Shown here: positions 17,285 through 26,438 of the stretch, one piece after another
Numbering within the stretch: the stretch's first letter is position 1
Layout of the letters: the number at the start of each line of letters is the position of its first letter
NCBI RefSeq assembly: GCF_002221505.1
Contig: NZ_CP011037.1
Span: forward strand, 1-64,000
Source: Pseudoalteromonas nigrifaciens
GTDB taxonomy: Bacteria > Pseudomonadota > Gammaproteobacteria > Enterobacterales > Alteromonadaceae
Reading direction: 5' to 3'
Length of the DNA stretch: 64,000 nucleotides
The notes under the pieces: generated by a model
Databases searched by the model: none
Told to the model about the DNA's origin: nothing
The model's input: the letters and a program-made list of their open reading frames with translations, nothing else
Program-made: the position numbers and the translations under genes

Positions 17285-17971
17285 ATGCGCATACTAATCG
17301 TTGAAGACGAGATTAAAACCGGTGATTACTTAAAACAGGGCTTAACCGAAGCCGGCTTTCAGGTTTGTTTGGCGCGCAATGGCCTTGACGGTCACCATTT
17401 AGCAATGACCGAATTATTTGATGTGATTATATTAGATATAATGTTGCCCGATGTATCTGGCTGGCGAATTTTAGAGTCGGTACGAGAAGCCAAAAACGAC
17501 ACGCCAGTATTATTTTTATCGGCTCGCGATAGTGTTGATGACAGAGTAAAAGGGCTTGAACTTGGCGCAGATGATTACTTAATAAAACCGTTTGCTTTTT
17601 CAGAAGTACTTGCCCGCGTACGTACGCTTATTCGCCGTGGTGGCGTGCAAAAAGTGGCCGACATACTCACAATTGCAGACTTAGAAATGGATATACCAAA
17701 GCGTAAAATACAGCGAGCAGGCAAGCGTATTTTGCTCAGTAATAAAGAGTTTAGCTTATTAGAGCTACTACTGCGCCGAGAAGGCGAAGTGCTATCTCGC
17801 TCACTTATAGCGTCGCAAGTATGGGATATGAACTTTGAAAGTGATACCAATGTAATAGATGTTGCGATTAGACGCCTGCGGGGCAAGGTTGACGATGAGT
17901 ATAGTATTAAACTTATTCATACAGTGCGCGGTATGGGCTATAAATTAGAGGTCGAAAATGCCCAAAATTAA
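17285..17971 (+). CDS. copR: Copper-responsive OmpR-family response regulator
   Basis: Response regulator of 228 aa. The receiver domain (1-115) has the acidic pair E7-D8, phospho-acceptor Asp51 ([10 protein letters not shown]) and Lys near 101 (DYLIKPF). The winged-helix domain (about 130-225) ends with the standard [13 protein letters not shown] and [11 protein letters not shown] motifs. AAAGGA precedes the ATG. Overlaps the kinase gene by 14 bp and is divergent from the copper operon, so copper sensing (CopR/CusR) is the safest specificity; the symbol rests on context. Confidence 0.9.
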   Translation: MRILIVEDEIKTGDYLKQGLTEAGFQVCLARNGLDGHHLAMTELFDVIILDIMLPDVSGWRILESVREAKNDTPVLFLSARDSVDDRVKGLELGADDYLIKPFAFSEVLARVRTLIRRGGVQKVADILTIADLEMDIPKRKIQRAGKRILLSNKEFSLLELLLRREGEVLSRSLIASQVWDMNFESDTNVIDVAIRRLRGKVDDEYSIKLIHTVRGMGYKLEVENAQN

Positions 17972-19355
17972 CGCTCGACCAATGTCGTTGACCATGCGGG
18001 TGGTATTGTTTATTGCTGTTACTGTAATAGCCTGTTTAACCTTAGTAGCGTCATTAATTAACTCCTCCATTGAGCATCACTTTATTGAGCAAGACAGTGG
18101 CGAGTTAAAGGTTATTAGCCAGTCAGTTGCAGCTGTTTTAGCCCAGCAGCATAGCTCAAGTGAACCTTTAGGGCAGGCATTATCTAAAGCTGTGGCAGGA
18201 CATCATGGTGTTTATTATCAAGTAAATAGCCAGCAAGGAGCCTTAATTTACCAAAGTTCAGGTCGCGATTTTACTAAGCAGATTATGAGTGCGCCATCGG
18301 CGCTTGGTTTTAATCGCGATAACATAGTGCATTGGCAAGCCAATGATCATACCTATCGCGCATTAGTTAGCGACTTTAACGTGCAGCAACAGCATTATAA
18401 AATTACCGCCGCCATTGATATGAGTTTTCATAAACATTTTTTGCGCCAATTTAAACAAAGCCTATGGGTGATTATGTTTGGCTCAGCTGTGCTCATTTTA
18501 CTCGTTGCTTGGTTTGCGGTACATCAGGGGTTAAATCCACTGCGTGGCTTAAGCAAAAAAATATATGACATTCAAACCCATAAAATGGATGTTAGGTTAG
18601 ATGAAAGTAAAGTGCCAATTGAGCTGGTGAATATGGTGCATTCATTTAATGCCATGCTGGATAGATTACAAGATGAGTTTATGCGTTTATCAAATTTTTC
18701 TACCGATATAGCCCACGAACTGCGTACCCCGCTTACTAATATTATTACTCAAACACAAGTTGGCTTAACAAAACAGCGCGACCTTGTGCAATACCAAGAA
18801 CTGTTGTTTTCAAACCTTGAAGAACTAGAGCGACTAACAAAAATGGTGAGTGATATGCTGTGGTTGGCAAAAACTCAAAATGGACTGATAAAAGCACAAC
18901 AACAAGTATTACAAAGTGATGAAGAAATAGACGCGTTACTAGAATACTTTGATGCGGTAGCAGAAGATGCCAATATTACCTTTATTAAACAAGGTAGTAA
19001 TGTTGAGTTTTATTGTGAACAATTACACTTTAGGCAGTTGTTATCTAATTTATTATCAAATGCGATTAGGTATACCCCAGCAGGCGAATCGATAACTATT
19101 AGTAGTGAGCGCACTGGAAATGATCAAGTGTGTATTGCGGTTACCAACCCAGGCGAAAAAATAGCAGCAGAGCATTTACCCTATTTATTTGACCGATTTT
19201 ATCGAGCCGATAAATCAAGGCAGCGACAAGGCAACGGCGCGGGTTTAGGACTTGCGATAGTAAAAGCGCTAGTTACAGCAAATGGGGGCAACATAGTGGT
19301 AACCTCAAACGCGAACACTCGCTTTAAGGTGTTTTTTAAACACGTTAAAAGTTAA
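17958..19355 (+). CDS. copS: Copper-sensing histidine kinase (CopS/CusS type)
   Basis: Membrane sensor kinase of 465 aa. Two membrane helices (about 13-33 and 168-190) bracket a periplasmic sensor of roughly 130 residues, followed by HAMP, the H-box [12 protein letters not shown] (His253), the N-box [14 protein letters not shown] and the G-boxes ([13 protein letters not shown]). Architecture matches heavy-metal sensor kinases. Translationally coupled to copR by overlap. It should phosphorylate Asp51 of CopR when periplasmic copper rises. Confidence 0.9.
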   Translation: MPKINARPMSLTMRVVLFIAVTVIACLTLVASLINSSIEHHFIEQDSGELKVISQSVAAVLAQQHSSSEPLGQALSKAVAGHHGVYYQVNSQQGALIYQSSGRDFTKQIMSAPSALGFNRDNIVHWQANDHTYRALVSDFNVQQQHYKITAAIDMSFHKHFLRQFKQSLWVIMFGSAVLILLVAWFAVHQGLNPLRGLSKKIYDIQTHKMDVRLDESKVPIELVNMVHSFNAMLDRLQDEFMRLSNFSTDIAHELRTPLTNIITQTQVGLTKQRDLVQYQELLFSNLEELERLTKMVSDMLWLAKTQNGLIKAQQQVLQSDEEIDALLEYFDAVAEDANITFIKQGSNVEFYCEQLHFRQLLSNLLSNAIRYTPAGESITISSERTGNDQVCIAVTNPGEKIAAEHLPYLFDRFYRADKSRQRQGNGAGLGLAIVKALVTANGGNIVVTSNANTRFKVFFKHVKS

Positions 19356-19425
19356 GCTTAATCCTTTTATTAGCACAGTGCCTATAGCGTAAAATGCAGT
19401 GTTAATTTGTGGCTTTTGTGCAAAC

Positions 19426-19442
19426 TGTAATGGGGGTTTACA
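19426..19442. repeat. Dispersed 17-bp palindrome copy 3
   Basis: TGTAATGGGGGTTTACA downstream of copS, with the same flanks as copy 2 (GTGCAAAC before, GTTT after). Confidence 0.7.
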
Positions 19443-19541
19443 GTTTGCATAAGCAAAAAACGAAAGTAACCTGCGGTTGGTTTTGTTTAACAAGCCACAC
19501 AGTTGTAAATTAATCAGCCTAGGGAATCTGTTACTTTGTGT

Positions 19542-20453
19542 TTATTGTTCATTTTCTGTCTTTATTTTTTGCACTAAAAAGTCTACTGCCGCTTTTACTT
19601 TAGGTACTAAGTAGCGCTGTTTTTGATACAGCAAATACACAGCCATATTAGCATTTTGAGTTATAGCTAACTCATGTTCAAAGTGAAGTTGTTGCAACTT
19701 ACCTGAGTCAATATAAGGGGCTAACGCCCACCGAGTCGACATTAAAATACCTTCACCGTTGCACGCTTTTTTTGCTAGCCACGATCCGCTATTAGAAATA
19801 GCCACAGCAGGGCCAGATACATCATGCCATTGGCCGTCCATATTACATAACCAAGGCGTTGGCCCCGTTGGCGCTTTAAAATAAAGGCCATTATGCTGCT
19901 TTAGTTCCATCGCATTGTTAGGTGTTCCGTGTTTTTTTAAATAACAAGGTGATGCCACCGGAATAAAACCATTGTCCATTAACCTTATTGCTAGTACTCG
20001 CTCATTGGGTGCGTAACCACCGCGAATAGCAATATCAACATCGTCGCGTCCGAGTGTCGATAGCTGATCAGTTAAACTAACATCCAGCACTATTTCAGGG
20101 TATAAGGCGCTAAATTCATCTAGCAAAGGTAATAATATTTGCTCACCAAACCCCACCATAGAGCTAATACGTAAACGCCCCATTGGCGTTGTTTGATAAC
20201 TGCGTACGGTTTCATTACTTTGTTCTAGTTGACTCAAAATTTGCTGTATATCGTTATAATAAATTTGCCCTACTTCTGTTAATTTAACGAGTCGGGTTGA
20301 GCGTTTTAACAGCGTAGCGCCTAAGCTTTTTTCTAAATCTGCAACGCGCCTTGATAACGACGACGGCGGCACGTTAAAAGTACTGGCTGCTTTGGTAAAG
20401 CTGCCAGTTTCGACTACTTTACTAAAATACCTAATTGCACGTAGTTGATCCAA
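19542..20453 (-). CDS. LysR-family transcriptional regulator
   Basis: LysR-type regulator of 303 aa of the CrgA-like group. The winged helix-turn-helix is at about residues 1-60 (AIRYFSKVVETGSFTKAASTFNVPPSSLSRRVADLEKSLG), the effector domain follows. The start is a TTG at 20453: GGAG lies 7 nt upstream and no in-frame ATG matches the conserved N-terminus. Its target is not evident; no divergent gene adjoins it. Confidence 0.88.
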   Translation of the reverse strand: MDQLRAIRYFSKVVETGSFTKAASTFNVPPSSLSRRVADLEKSLGATLLKRSTRLVKLTEVGQIYYNDIQQILSQLEQSNETVRSYQTTPMGRLRISSMVGFGEQILLPLLDEFSALYPEIVLDVSLTDQLSTLGRDDVDIAIRGGYAPNERVLAIRLMDNGFIPVASPCYLKKHGTPNNAMELKQHNGLYFKAPTGPTPWLCNMDGQWHDVSGPAVAISNSGSWLAKKACNGEGILMSTRWALAPYIDSGKLQQLHFEHELAITQNANMAVYLLYQKQRYLVPKVKAAVDFLVQKIKTENEQ

Positions 20454-20727
20454 CGAGCTGCTCCATTTGTTGTTTTTAACTCAACTTTAAAATTGCCCTT
20501 GGGAATAACAAGGCTTTGAAAAGGACGTTGCTCATAAAAAGCTGAAATAAAATTAATATTTTACTAAACGCAGGAGTAAGGAAAGCATTAATCCCTGGTT
20601 TTTTAAATGCAAAATTTAAGCAGAAAAACGCCCTTAAATTATCATAAAGCAGGCTCTAAAATTTATGTATTTATGATAGATTAATTTGTTTAAAAGTGAC
20701 AATTATTCTATCAAAACAATGGGTAGC

Positions 20728-21626
20728 TTATCTGATTTTCCAGCTGTTTTTACTAAAATGATACTGTTGAAGAGTGTCAATTAAACTCGTTAGTACAGGC
20801 CCCGATTGATGGCTTCGAGAAATTAAGCATCCTACAGGCGTTAACCACCCATTGTACTCATGGGTAACAGGCAATGCGACAATATGGCCTTGGTTTATCT
20901 GCTCTTTTACTGATAGCTCAGGTACGTTTGCCCACCCCATGCCCGCATGAACTAACTCAACCAGTGTTTGGTGAGTGTTGGCATACCACAACATAGAGCT
21001 AATACCGTAACTAAACCATAACTCTTTATGTTAAGCACTGCGATGTACACATTGTCTATAACGTTTTAAATCAGAGCCTTGCACTTTAGCTAGTTTGGCT
21101 AATTCGTGGGTCGATGATGCTACGGTTAAAAAGCGTGCTTGCCCTAGCAAGAAAAAATCCATATCCACCTTTAACTCACCGTCGGCATAAACAATACCGG
21201 CTTGCGCCCTACCCGAACGAGTTGTTCTACATCAAAGGTTGAGGTGGTGATGATATCAAAGTGAGTTATTGGGTATTTATCGGCAAGCGGCATGAGAATA
21301 TTTAAAAAGTCTGGGCTCATTACACTCTCATCAACAGCAATAACCATTTCATGCTCATGCTCTTTTGCTAGCGATTCTATTGTTTGATCAAAATACTTTT
21401 GTTGATGCAAAATAGACTTTGCAATTGGCAGCAAGGTTTTGCCGTTATCAGTTAATACCGGAGTGTTTTTATCACGATTGAACAGCTCTTGATTAATGGC
21501 TATTTCAAGGTTTGCAATGGCTTGGCTTACCCCCGATTGAGCACGCTTTAATTTACGAGCAGCAGCTGAAAAAGATCCGGTGTCGCATACAGTGATAAAT
21601 ACTTTCAATTGCTCGAAGCTATACAT
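20728..21626 (-). pseudogene. Broken LysR-family regulator
   Basis: A LysR gene with two lesions. The N-terminal 145 codons (from ATG 21626, MYSFEQLKVFITVCDTGSF) end by frameshift at EQLVRVGR near 21212: a missing base moves the true continuation (AQAGIVYADGELKVDMDFF) into another frame. That frame meets an in-frame TAA near 21031 (before HKELWFSYGISSMLWYANTHQ) and then reads to the natural C-terminus at 20728. Both fragments together give a standard length near 300 aa. It is divergent from the PACE efflux gene, whose regulator it probably was (AceR-AceI arrangement). Confidence 0.85.
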
Positions 21627-21818
21627 GGTGTGTCTGAGAGTTACAGGTATTTGGCTCAGATTATCACTATTCGTGATAGCTGTTAACTTTATCTGTTTTG
21701 ATTGACTGTCATAATCGCCGCTTAATAATTTCGTTATCCTTTTTTATCACCTTAGTGTTAATTGCTTTGTGTTAATCACTTAATTTTAAAGTAAGACCTT
21801 TATTGGAGAAATATAACA

Positions 21819-22250
21819 ATGAGAGCTGTAGAGCGTGTGTTTCACTCTGTGTCATTTGAAGTAATAGCAGTAACTTTATCGATTGCCGGTTTAGCTGCTT
21901 TTACTGAGCACGATATCGCTGCATTATCAGGAACTATGATAGTTATTGCGAGTGTCGCCATGGTTTGGAATTATGCTTTTAATTGGGTTTTTGATCTTTA
22001 TGTTAAAGGAGATAAAACTAAGCGTACTTTTTCAATGCGGCTATTTCACGTTATCTTATTTGAAGCGGGTTTACTGGTGTTAACTATTCCAATTATGGCT
22101 TATTTATTATCGGTGAGCTTATGGAATGCTTTTTTAATGGATTTAGGCGTGACTATTTTTATTACTATTTATGCTTTTTTATTTAACTTGAGTTACGACC
22201 ATATTAGAGCCGCAGTAATTCAGCGCCGAGCTTGTAATAACCAAGTTTAG
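21819..22250 (+). CDS. PACE-family multidrug efflux protein
   Basis: Proteobacterial antimicrobial compound efflux (AceI-like) transporter of 143 aa with two bacterial transmembrane pair domains, four helices in total. The first repeat begins RVFHSVSFEVIAV with the conserved membrane Glu14; the second begins RLFHVILFEAGLL with the matching Glu. AWNxxFN-type motifs (VWNYAFNWVFDLYV, and FNLSYDHIR) are present. Family members export chlorhexidine and similar biocides, with short-chain diamines as possible native substrates. GGAG precedes the ATG. Divergent from a broken LysR gene. Confidence 0.92.
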   Translation: MRAVERVFHSVSFEVIAVTLSIAGLAAFTEHDIAALSGTMIVIASVAMVWNYAFNWVFDLYVKGDKTKRTFSMRLFHVILFEAGLLVLTIPIMAYLLSVSLWNAFLMDLGVTIFITIYAFLFNLSYDHIRAAVIQRRACNNQV

Positions 22251-22305
22251 CCTGTTGGCATAACTTTGCTGAGTTCACCTGTTTTACTTAATTTAACGTA
22301 AATTA

Positions 22306-22739
22306 TTACTGCAAATTTAATCTTGCTCGTAATACAGCCTGTTTGTTATCACGCCCTGTACCAGGAATAATATGGTGTGCCTCATGATATTTCGTCGGTT
22401 TTGGTTCACCAACAGCAAAAAGAAATCGGGCTTAATTATTGGTGGTATTGGTTGTATGATGAGTTTCTTCAAGTAATGCTTTACGTGTCGAATGGCTGCT
22501 AGTAACGCGATACGACTCAAGAGCAGACTGAGCAATCGAAACAGATTCAATCCTCTTTTTTTCTATTTGTAAATGGTCATAATCTAAAGCTAGCTTTTTT
22601 AATTTTTCGGCGCTTGGATTTTTTTGATGCTTTCATCGTGATAACTTTTAGCTTTGAGTTCAAAGTTATAAATTGCCATATCTAGCGGAGTTGGATTTGC
22701 AGCCCTATCTGGTTTTGGGTATTCCCTTAATGTAGTCAT
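22306..22739 (-). pseudogene. Decayed AHH-type nuclease (toxin-like) gene
   Basis: Reading leftward from ATG 22739, the frame gives MTTLREYPKPDRAANPTPLD, slips in an A-run near 22628, continues as NPSAEKLKKLALDYDHLQIE, meets a TAA near 22435, and resumes with EPKPTKYHEAHHIIPGTGRD before stopping at 22306. The AHH..P motif is the catalytic signature of AHH/HNH nucleases found in polymorphic toxins. The end after QAVLRARLN is short of the usual domain, so the gene is also truncated. Recognition rests on about 20 residues, hence moderate certainty. Confidence 0.55.
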
Positions 22740-22948
22740 TACTTAATATATTCCTTTATTAATGTGACCCCAAATTAGTGCATACTCATGACAAATGCAA
22801 GAAATTCGGCTTTAAAGCATCTGTTGCCGTTACTTATTATTATACTTTATAAGCCATACTACACGGTTAGGGTTATGAAAGATTTCAACCTTACAACTAT
22901 CCTTTATTGAAATATTTTGGCGTATCGGCTCACAAAAGGAGATTACGT

Positions 22949-23332
22949 ATGCACACAGATAGTGATTCAATATCATTCACCAGTACAGGCTTTAAAACAG
23001 CATGCAACATTTTATCATTGTGGGAATGCAGTTCTGAGCAAGCTCAACGTATACTTAAGCTCTCAAAAACTTCCTATCATAAATTTAACGCTGCTCCTGA
23101 GACTGTGAAGCTCAACAACGAGCAATTAGAACGTATAAGTTGTCTACTCAATATTCACCACGCATTACGTTGCATGTTTAGCAACCCCGAAAATGTCAGG
23201 AAGTTTATGAAAATGAAAAACCATAATGACTTTTTTGCAGGTCGTTCGCCACTAGAAGTGATTGAGCATGGAGAATTCCTAGAACTTAACGAAGTAGCGA
23301 AGCGTATTGATGCATTGCAAAATAACTTATGA
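22949..23332 (+). CDS. Xre/MbcA/ParS-type antitoxin, orphan
   Basis: Protein of 127 aa resembling the Xre-MbcA-ParS antitoxins: an N-terminal helix-turn-helix-like part (ACNILSLWECSSEQAQRILKLS) and a C-terminal DUF2384 toxin-binding domain (ISCLLNIHHALRCMFS, then GRSPLEVIEHGEFLELNEVAKRI). Frame extends upstream with TTG 22907, but ATG 22949 has AGGAG 8 nt ahead and is preferred. The expected partner, a RES-domain toxin, is absent on both sides, so it is orphaned or acts as a lone regulator. Confidence 0.72.
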   Translation: MHTDSDSISFTSTGFKTACNILSLWECSSEQAQRILKLSKTSYHKFNAAPETVKLNNEQLERISCLLNIHHALRCMFSNPENVRKFMKMKNHNDFFAGRSPLEVIEHGEFLELNEVAKRIDALQNNL

Positions 23333-23442
23333 TTTAAATGCTTTCAAATCGCCGCCGAAAGCAAGCTAGTTGAGTAGAAATATTACGAAACTAATTTAAC
23401 TTTATGCTAGATTTTTAGGGTTTTATATATTACTTTGAACTG

Positions 23443-23616
23443 AACTTAGGGGAGTAGTCTCTTGCGTATGCAGGGAAACAGTCAACAATCTCCGAGCACT
23501 CAATGCTCGTGGCTGTTTCAAGCTTAATTAGCTTTGACAAGACTTAAGGTAAATAATCATATCGGGCAGATGTGGTTTCTTACCTTTTGTAAAATTCTGC
23601 CCTACGAGAGCCAAAA
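23443..23616 (+). promoter_or_regulatory. yybP-ykoY manganese riboswitch
   Basis: The 384-bp leader before the cation exchanger gene contains the two conserved loops of this riboswitch class: GGGGAGTAG at 23449-23457 and GCCCTACGAGA near 23599-23609, joined by a pairing-rich stretch including CCGAGCA/TGCTCGTGG. The class binds Mn2+ in the pocket formed by those two loops and switches on Mn or cation exporters. Position before a CaCA exporter is a known pairing. About 100 nt separate it from the start codon. Confidence 0.82.
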
Positions 23617-23716
23617 TGTTGCACGTCTTATCTAACTTTACAAACTACACTGAACACAATCGACTATTCATTAGTTCAAACACCAGATACTTTCTTGAGT
23701 CAGAGGGAGCAGCGCT

Positions 23717-24685
23717 ATGCTATTAGCATCTCTCGCAATTATCACAGGCTTTGCACTATTAGTATGGAGTGCTGATCGCTTTGTTGAAGGCGCTGCTGCT
23801 ACAGCCCGTCATGTTGGTCTATCATCAATTTTAATTGGCATGGTAGTTGTGGGGTTCGGTACATCTGCACCTGAAATGGTTGTTTCAGCCATGGCTGCAA
23901 GTGATGGGAACCCCGAACTAGCCTTGGGGAACGCACTCGGTTCAAATATTGTCAATATAAGTTTAATACTGGGTGTTACCGCTCTCATTGCCCCCATTGT
24001 AGTTCAATCAAATATAGTAAAAAAAGAACTACCAATATTGGTCTCTACAGTGCTCCTGTGTGGTTATTTACTGTATGACGGAGCATTAACTTTCGTTGAT
24101 GCCTTGCTACTTTTAGGTAGCTTGCTGCTTTTTCTTATTTGGTCTGTGCATTCAGGTAGAAACAGTTCGGCAGATACATTAGAAAAAGAATTTGATGATG
24201 AATTAAAAAGCCATTCTATGCCAATTTCAAAAGCAATTTTCTGGCTATTTGTAGGCTTAACACTGCTAATTATTAGTTCACGCATATTGGTTTGGGGTGC
24301 TGTTGAAATAGCAACTTCTCTGGGGGTCAGCGATTTAATTATTGGTTTAACGATTGTGGCATTAGGAACCTCTCTGCCAGAGCTGGCAGCGTGTATTTTG
24401 GCGGCTAAAAAAGGTGAGCACGACATTGCTATCGGTAATGTTGTTGGTTCTAATATTTTCAATATTCTGGCTGTTATTGGTATAGCGGGTGTAATAGAGC
24501 CAATTAATCACATTTCCTCAGAGGTCTTTAAAAGAGATTGGGGAGTCATGCTTATACTTACCCTAATGTTATTGGTCATGGCTTATGGTTTTGGTCGCCA
24601 AGGGAAAATAAGCCGTCTAGAAGGTACGGTACTCTTTAGTGCTTATTTAGGCTATAACGCTTACCTGATTATGGGGATTATATAA
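23717..24685 (+). CDS. CaCA-family cation/proton or sodium antiporter
   Basis: Calcium/cation antiporter (YrbG-like) of 322 aa with about ten membrane helices in two inverted halves. The two alpha repeats are plain: GFGTSAPEMVVSAMAAS...GNALGSNIVNI and ALGTSLPELAACILAAKKGEHDIAIGNVVGSNIFNI, with the ion-binding Glu in each. A GAGGGAG Shine-Dalgarno precedes the ATG. The upstream yybP-ykoY element points to Mn2+ export, alone or beside Ca2+ (inference from the riboswitch class). Confidence 0.92.
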   Translation: MLLASLAIITGFALLVWSADRFVEGAAATARHVGLSSILIGMVVVGFGTSAPEMVVSAMAASDGNPELALGNALGSNIVNISLILGVTALIAPIVVQSNIVKKELPILVSTVLLCGYLLYDGALTFVDALLLLGSLLLFLIWSVHSGRNSSADTLEKEFDDELKSHSMPISKAIFWLFVGLTLLIISSRILVWGAVEIATSLGVSDLIIGLTIVALGTSLPELAACILAAKKGEHDIAIGNVVGSNIFNILAVIGIAGVIEPINHISSEVFKRDWGVMLILTLMLLVMAYGFGRQGKISRLEGTVLFSAYLGYNAYLIMGII

Positions 24686-24797
24686 AATACTTTAGTAGTG
24701 CCTTAGAAAATAATAAATACCCTATATACGGAGTCTGTAAGCACTTAATAAGGCTCCAATATATTCGATTTCGGAATCATCATTTTAAGGAAAAGCA

Positions 24798-25613
24798 ATG
24801 CAAAGCATCATTACTTTTTTTTCTGAGCATCAATTGCAACTTATTGCGATAGCGAAGAATACAATACTTACTTTGTTCATTTTAATTGCCGCGAGTATCG
24901 GCTCAAAACTAATAAGGCGCGCAGTACGTAAAGGTGTCTATCGTTTAAGTAAGCAAGACGAAATAATCACTAAACTACTAACCACACTTTCTGGGTATAT
25001 TATCTATCTTATTGCCCTCGTCATTATTCTTGACCTGTTTGGTGTCAATACAGCGAGCTTAGTTGCACTAGTGGGTGCTGCTGGTTTAGCGATTGGCTTA
25101 GCTTTAAAAGACACTTTAAGTAATGTTGCCGCAGGTGTAATGCTACTGTTCCTTAAACCGCTAAAAAAATCTGAGTTTGTAGAGGTATCAGGAAATTCAG
25201 GAAGCGTAACCGATTTAGGCTTATTTACGACAGAGCTAGAGACCGCAGATGGAATATTTATTTCTCTGCCCAATAGTACTGTTTGGGCGAGTGCAATAAA
25301 AAACTTCAGTCGAAATGCAAAACGAAGAATGGATATTACGATTGGTATTTCTTATGGTGATTCAATTGAAGACGGCTTAGCCGCATTAAGAGAATTAGCT
25401 GCGGAAGAATCTCGAATAATAACAACCCCAGAGCCACAATATCTTGTCCATACCCTAGCAGATAGCTCAGTAAACTTGCAGCTACGCGCGTGGGTCCCAA
25501 CACCTGACTATTGGAATATTTACTGGAAAACACAGCGTAAAGTGAAAGAAAGAGTTGAAAGTAAAGGCATTACGATCCCATTCCCTCGTAAGCGTCTAGC
25601 GAACCACACCTAG
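24798..25613 (+). CDS. MscS-type mechanosensitive channel, C-terminus altered by IS66
   Basis: Small-conductance mechanosensitive channel of 271 aa. Three N-terminal helices end in the pore helix GAAGLAIGLALKDTLSNVAAGVMLLFLKPLKKSEFVEV, the hallmark of MscS, followed by the cytoplasmic beta and alpha/beta domains. AAGGA precedes the ATG. The last eight residues (RKRLANHT) come from the IS66 left end: the insertion split the codon after PFP. Joining the sequence right of the element restores PFPQRDLHIISSNQKE, a normal MscS ending. Most of the protein is intact, so function may be retained. Confidence 0.92.
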   Translation: MQSIITFFSEHQLQLIAIAKNTILTLFILIAASIGSKLIRRAVRKGVYRLSKQDEIITKLLTTLSGYIIYLIALVIILDLFGVNTASLVALVGAAGLAIGLALKDTLSNVAAGVMLLFLKPLKKSEFVEVSGNSGSVTDLGLFTTELETADGIFISLPNSTVWASAIKNFSRNAKRRMDITIGISYGDSIEDGLAALRELAAEESRIITTPEPQYLVHTLADSSVNLQLRAWVPTPDYWNIYWKTQRKVKERVESKGITIPFPRKRLANHT

Positions 25614-25669
25614 CATCGATGTTCTGATTATCTAAAAATACCTGCTCAATGATAAATTCGGAGCAGGTG

Positions 25670-26011
25670 ATGAAAACTTACAGAACAAGCGCACAGTGGC
25701 AGCAGCTTTTGCTGAAACGCAGTACGTTTAGTGGTACTAATATTGAATTCTGCCAACACCATAATGTCGCTATTACGACTTATTATAAACAACGTGCTTT
25801 ACTGGCAAAAGACCAGCCTAATTCCACCTTGCCAGTGCACACGCAGTGCCTTACATCATCACGTTTTGTCCAGGTAAAACAAACTACTGAAGTCTGCGCG
25901 CAAACTCGTCAAAATACGCTGCAGTTTGATACGCTAACCGGCCAACTCACGTTTCCTATCGATTTAGCGACGGCCGATATCGTTGCCATTATTAAAGGGC
26001 TAACGGTATGA
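25670..26011 (+). CDS. tnpA: IS66 accessory protein TnpA
   Basis: First small gene of IS66-family elements, about 113 aa, with an N-terminal helix-turn-helix-like segment (SAQWQQLLLKRSTFSGTNIEFCQHHNV). An in-frame ATG at 25649 exists, but GGAG lies close ahead of ATG 25670. Overlaps the next gene by 4 bp (ATGA). Required together with TnpB for transposition in studied members. Confidence 0.88.
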   Translation: MKTYRTSAQWQQLLLKRSTFSGTNIEFCQHHNVAITTYYKQRALLAKDQPNSTLPVHTQCLTSSRFVQVKQTTEVCAQTRQNTLQFDTLTGQLTFPIDLATADIVAIIKGLTV

Positions 26012-26358
26012 GGATGTTCGTTGATGTACCCACCGTCTATTTATGTGCCGATGCCGTTGATTTTCGAAAATCAATTAATGGTCTGGCGGCGTTGGTGGAA
26101 GCAGAGCTTGAACTACCCGTGCTCAGTGGTGCGCTATTTGTGTTTTGTAATAAAGGCCGTGACAAACTCAAACTGCTTTACTGGGATAACACCGGTTTTG
26201 CACTGTGGTATAAGCGATTAGATAAGCATAAGTTCAAATGGCCCAAACTCATGTCACCCACCATGACCTTAAGCGAGCAGCAATTACACTGGTTATTATC
26301 GGGTTATGATGTGATTGGACACAGTAAAATTGATGTCGCAGGTAAGCAAATGCTTTAA
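26008..26358 (+). CDS. tnpB: IS66 accessory protein TnpB (Orf2)
   Basis: Second IS66 gene, 116 aa. Carries the family signature VYLCADAVDFRKSINGLAALVE and LFVFCNKGRDKLKLLYWDNTGFALWYKRLDK. Start ATG overlaps the tnpA stop, indicating coupled translation. Confidence 0.95.
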   Translation: MRMFVDVPTVYLCADAVDFRKSINGLAALVEAELELPVLSGALFVFCNKGRDKLKLLYWDNTGFALWYKRLDKHKFKWPKLMSPTMTLSEQQLHWLLSGYDVIGHSKIDVAGKQML

Positions 26359-26438
26359 TATTTGCGATCGATTGATGATCATCAAAGTGAGTTCAGTTAG
26401 CACTGCAAAGCCTTTGATGATGCCTTAAAATAGGCGTC

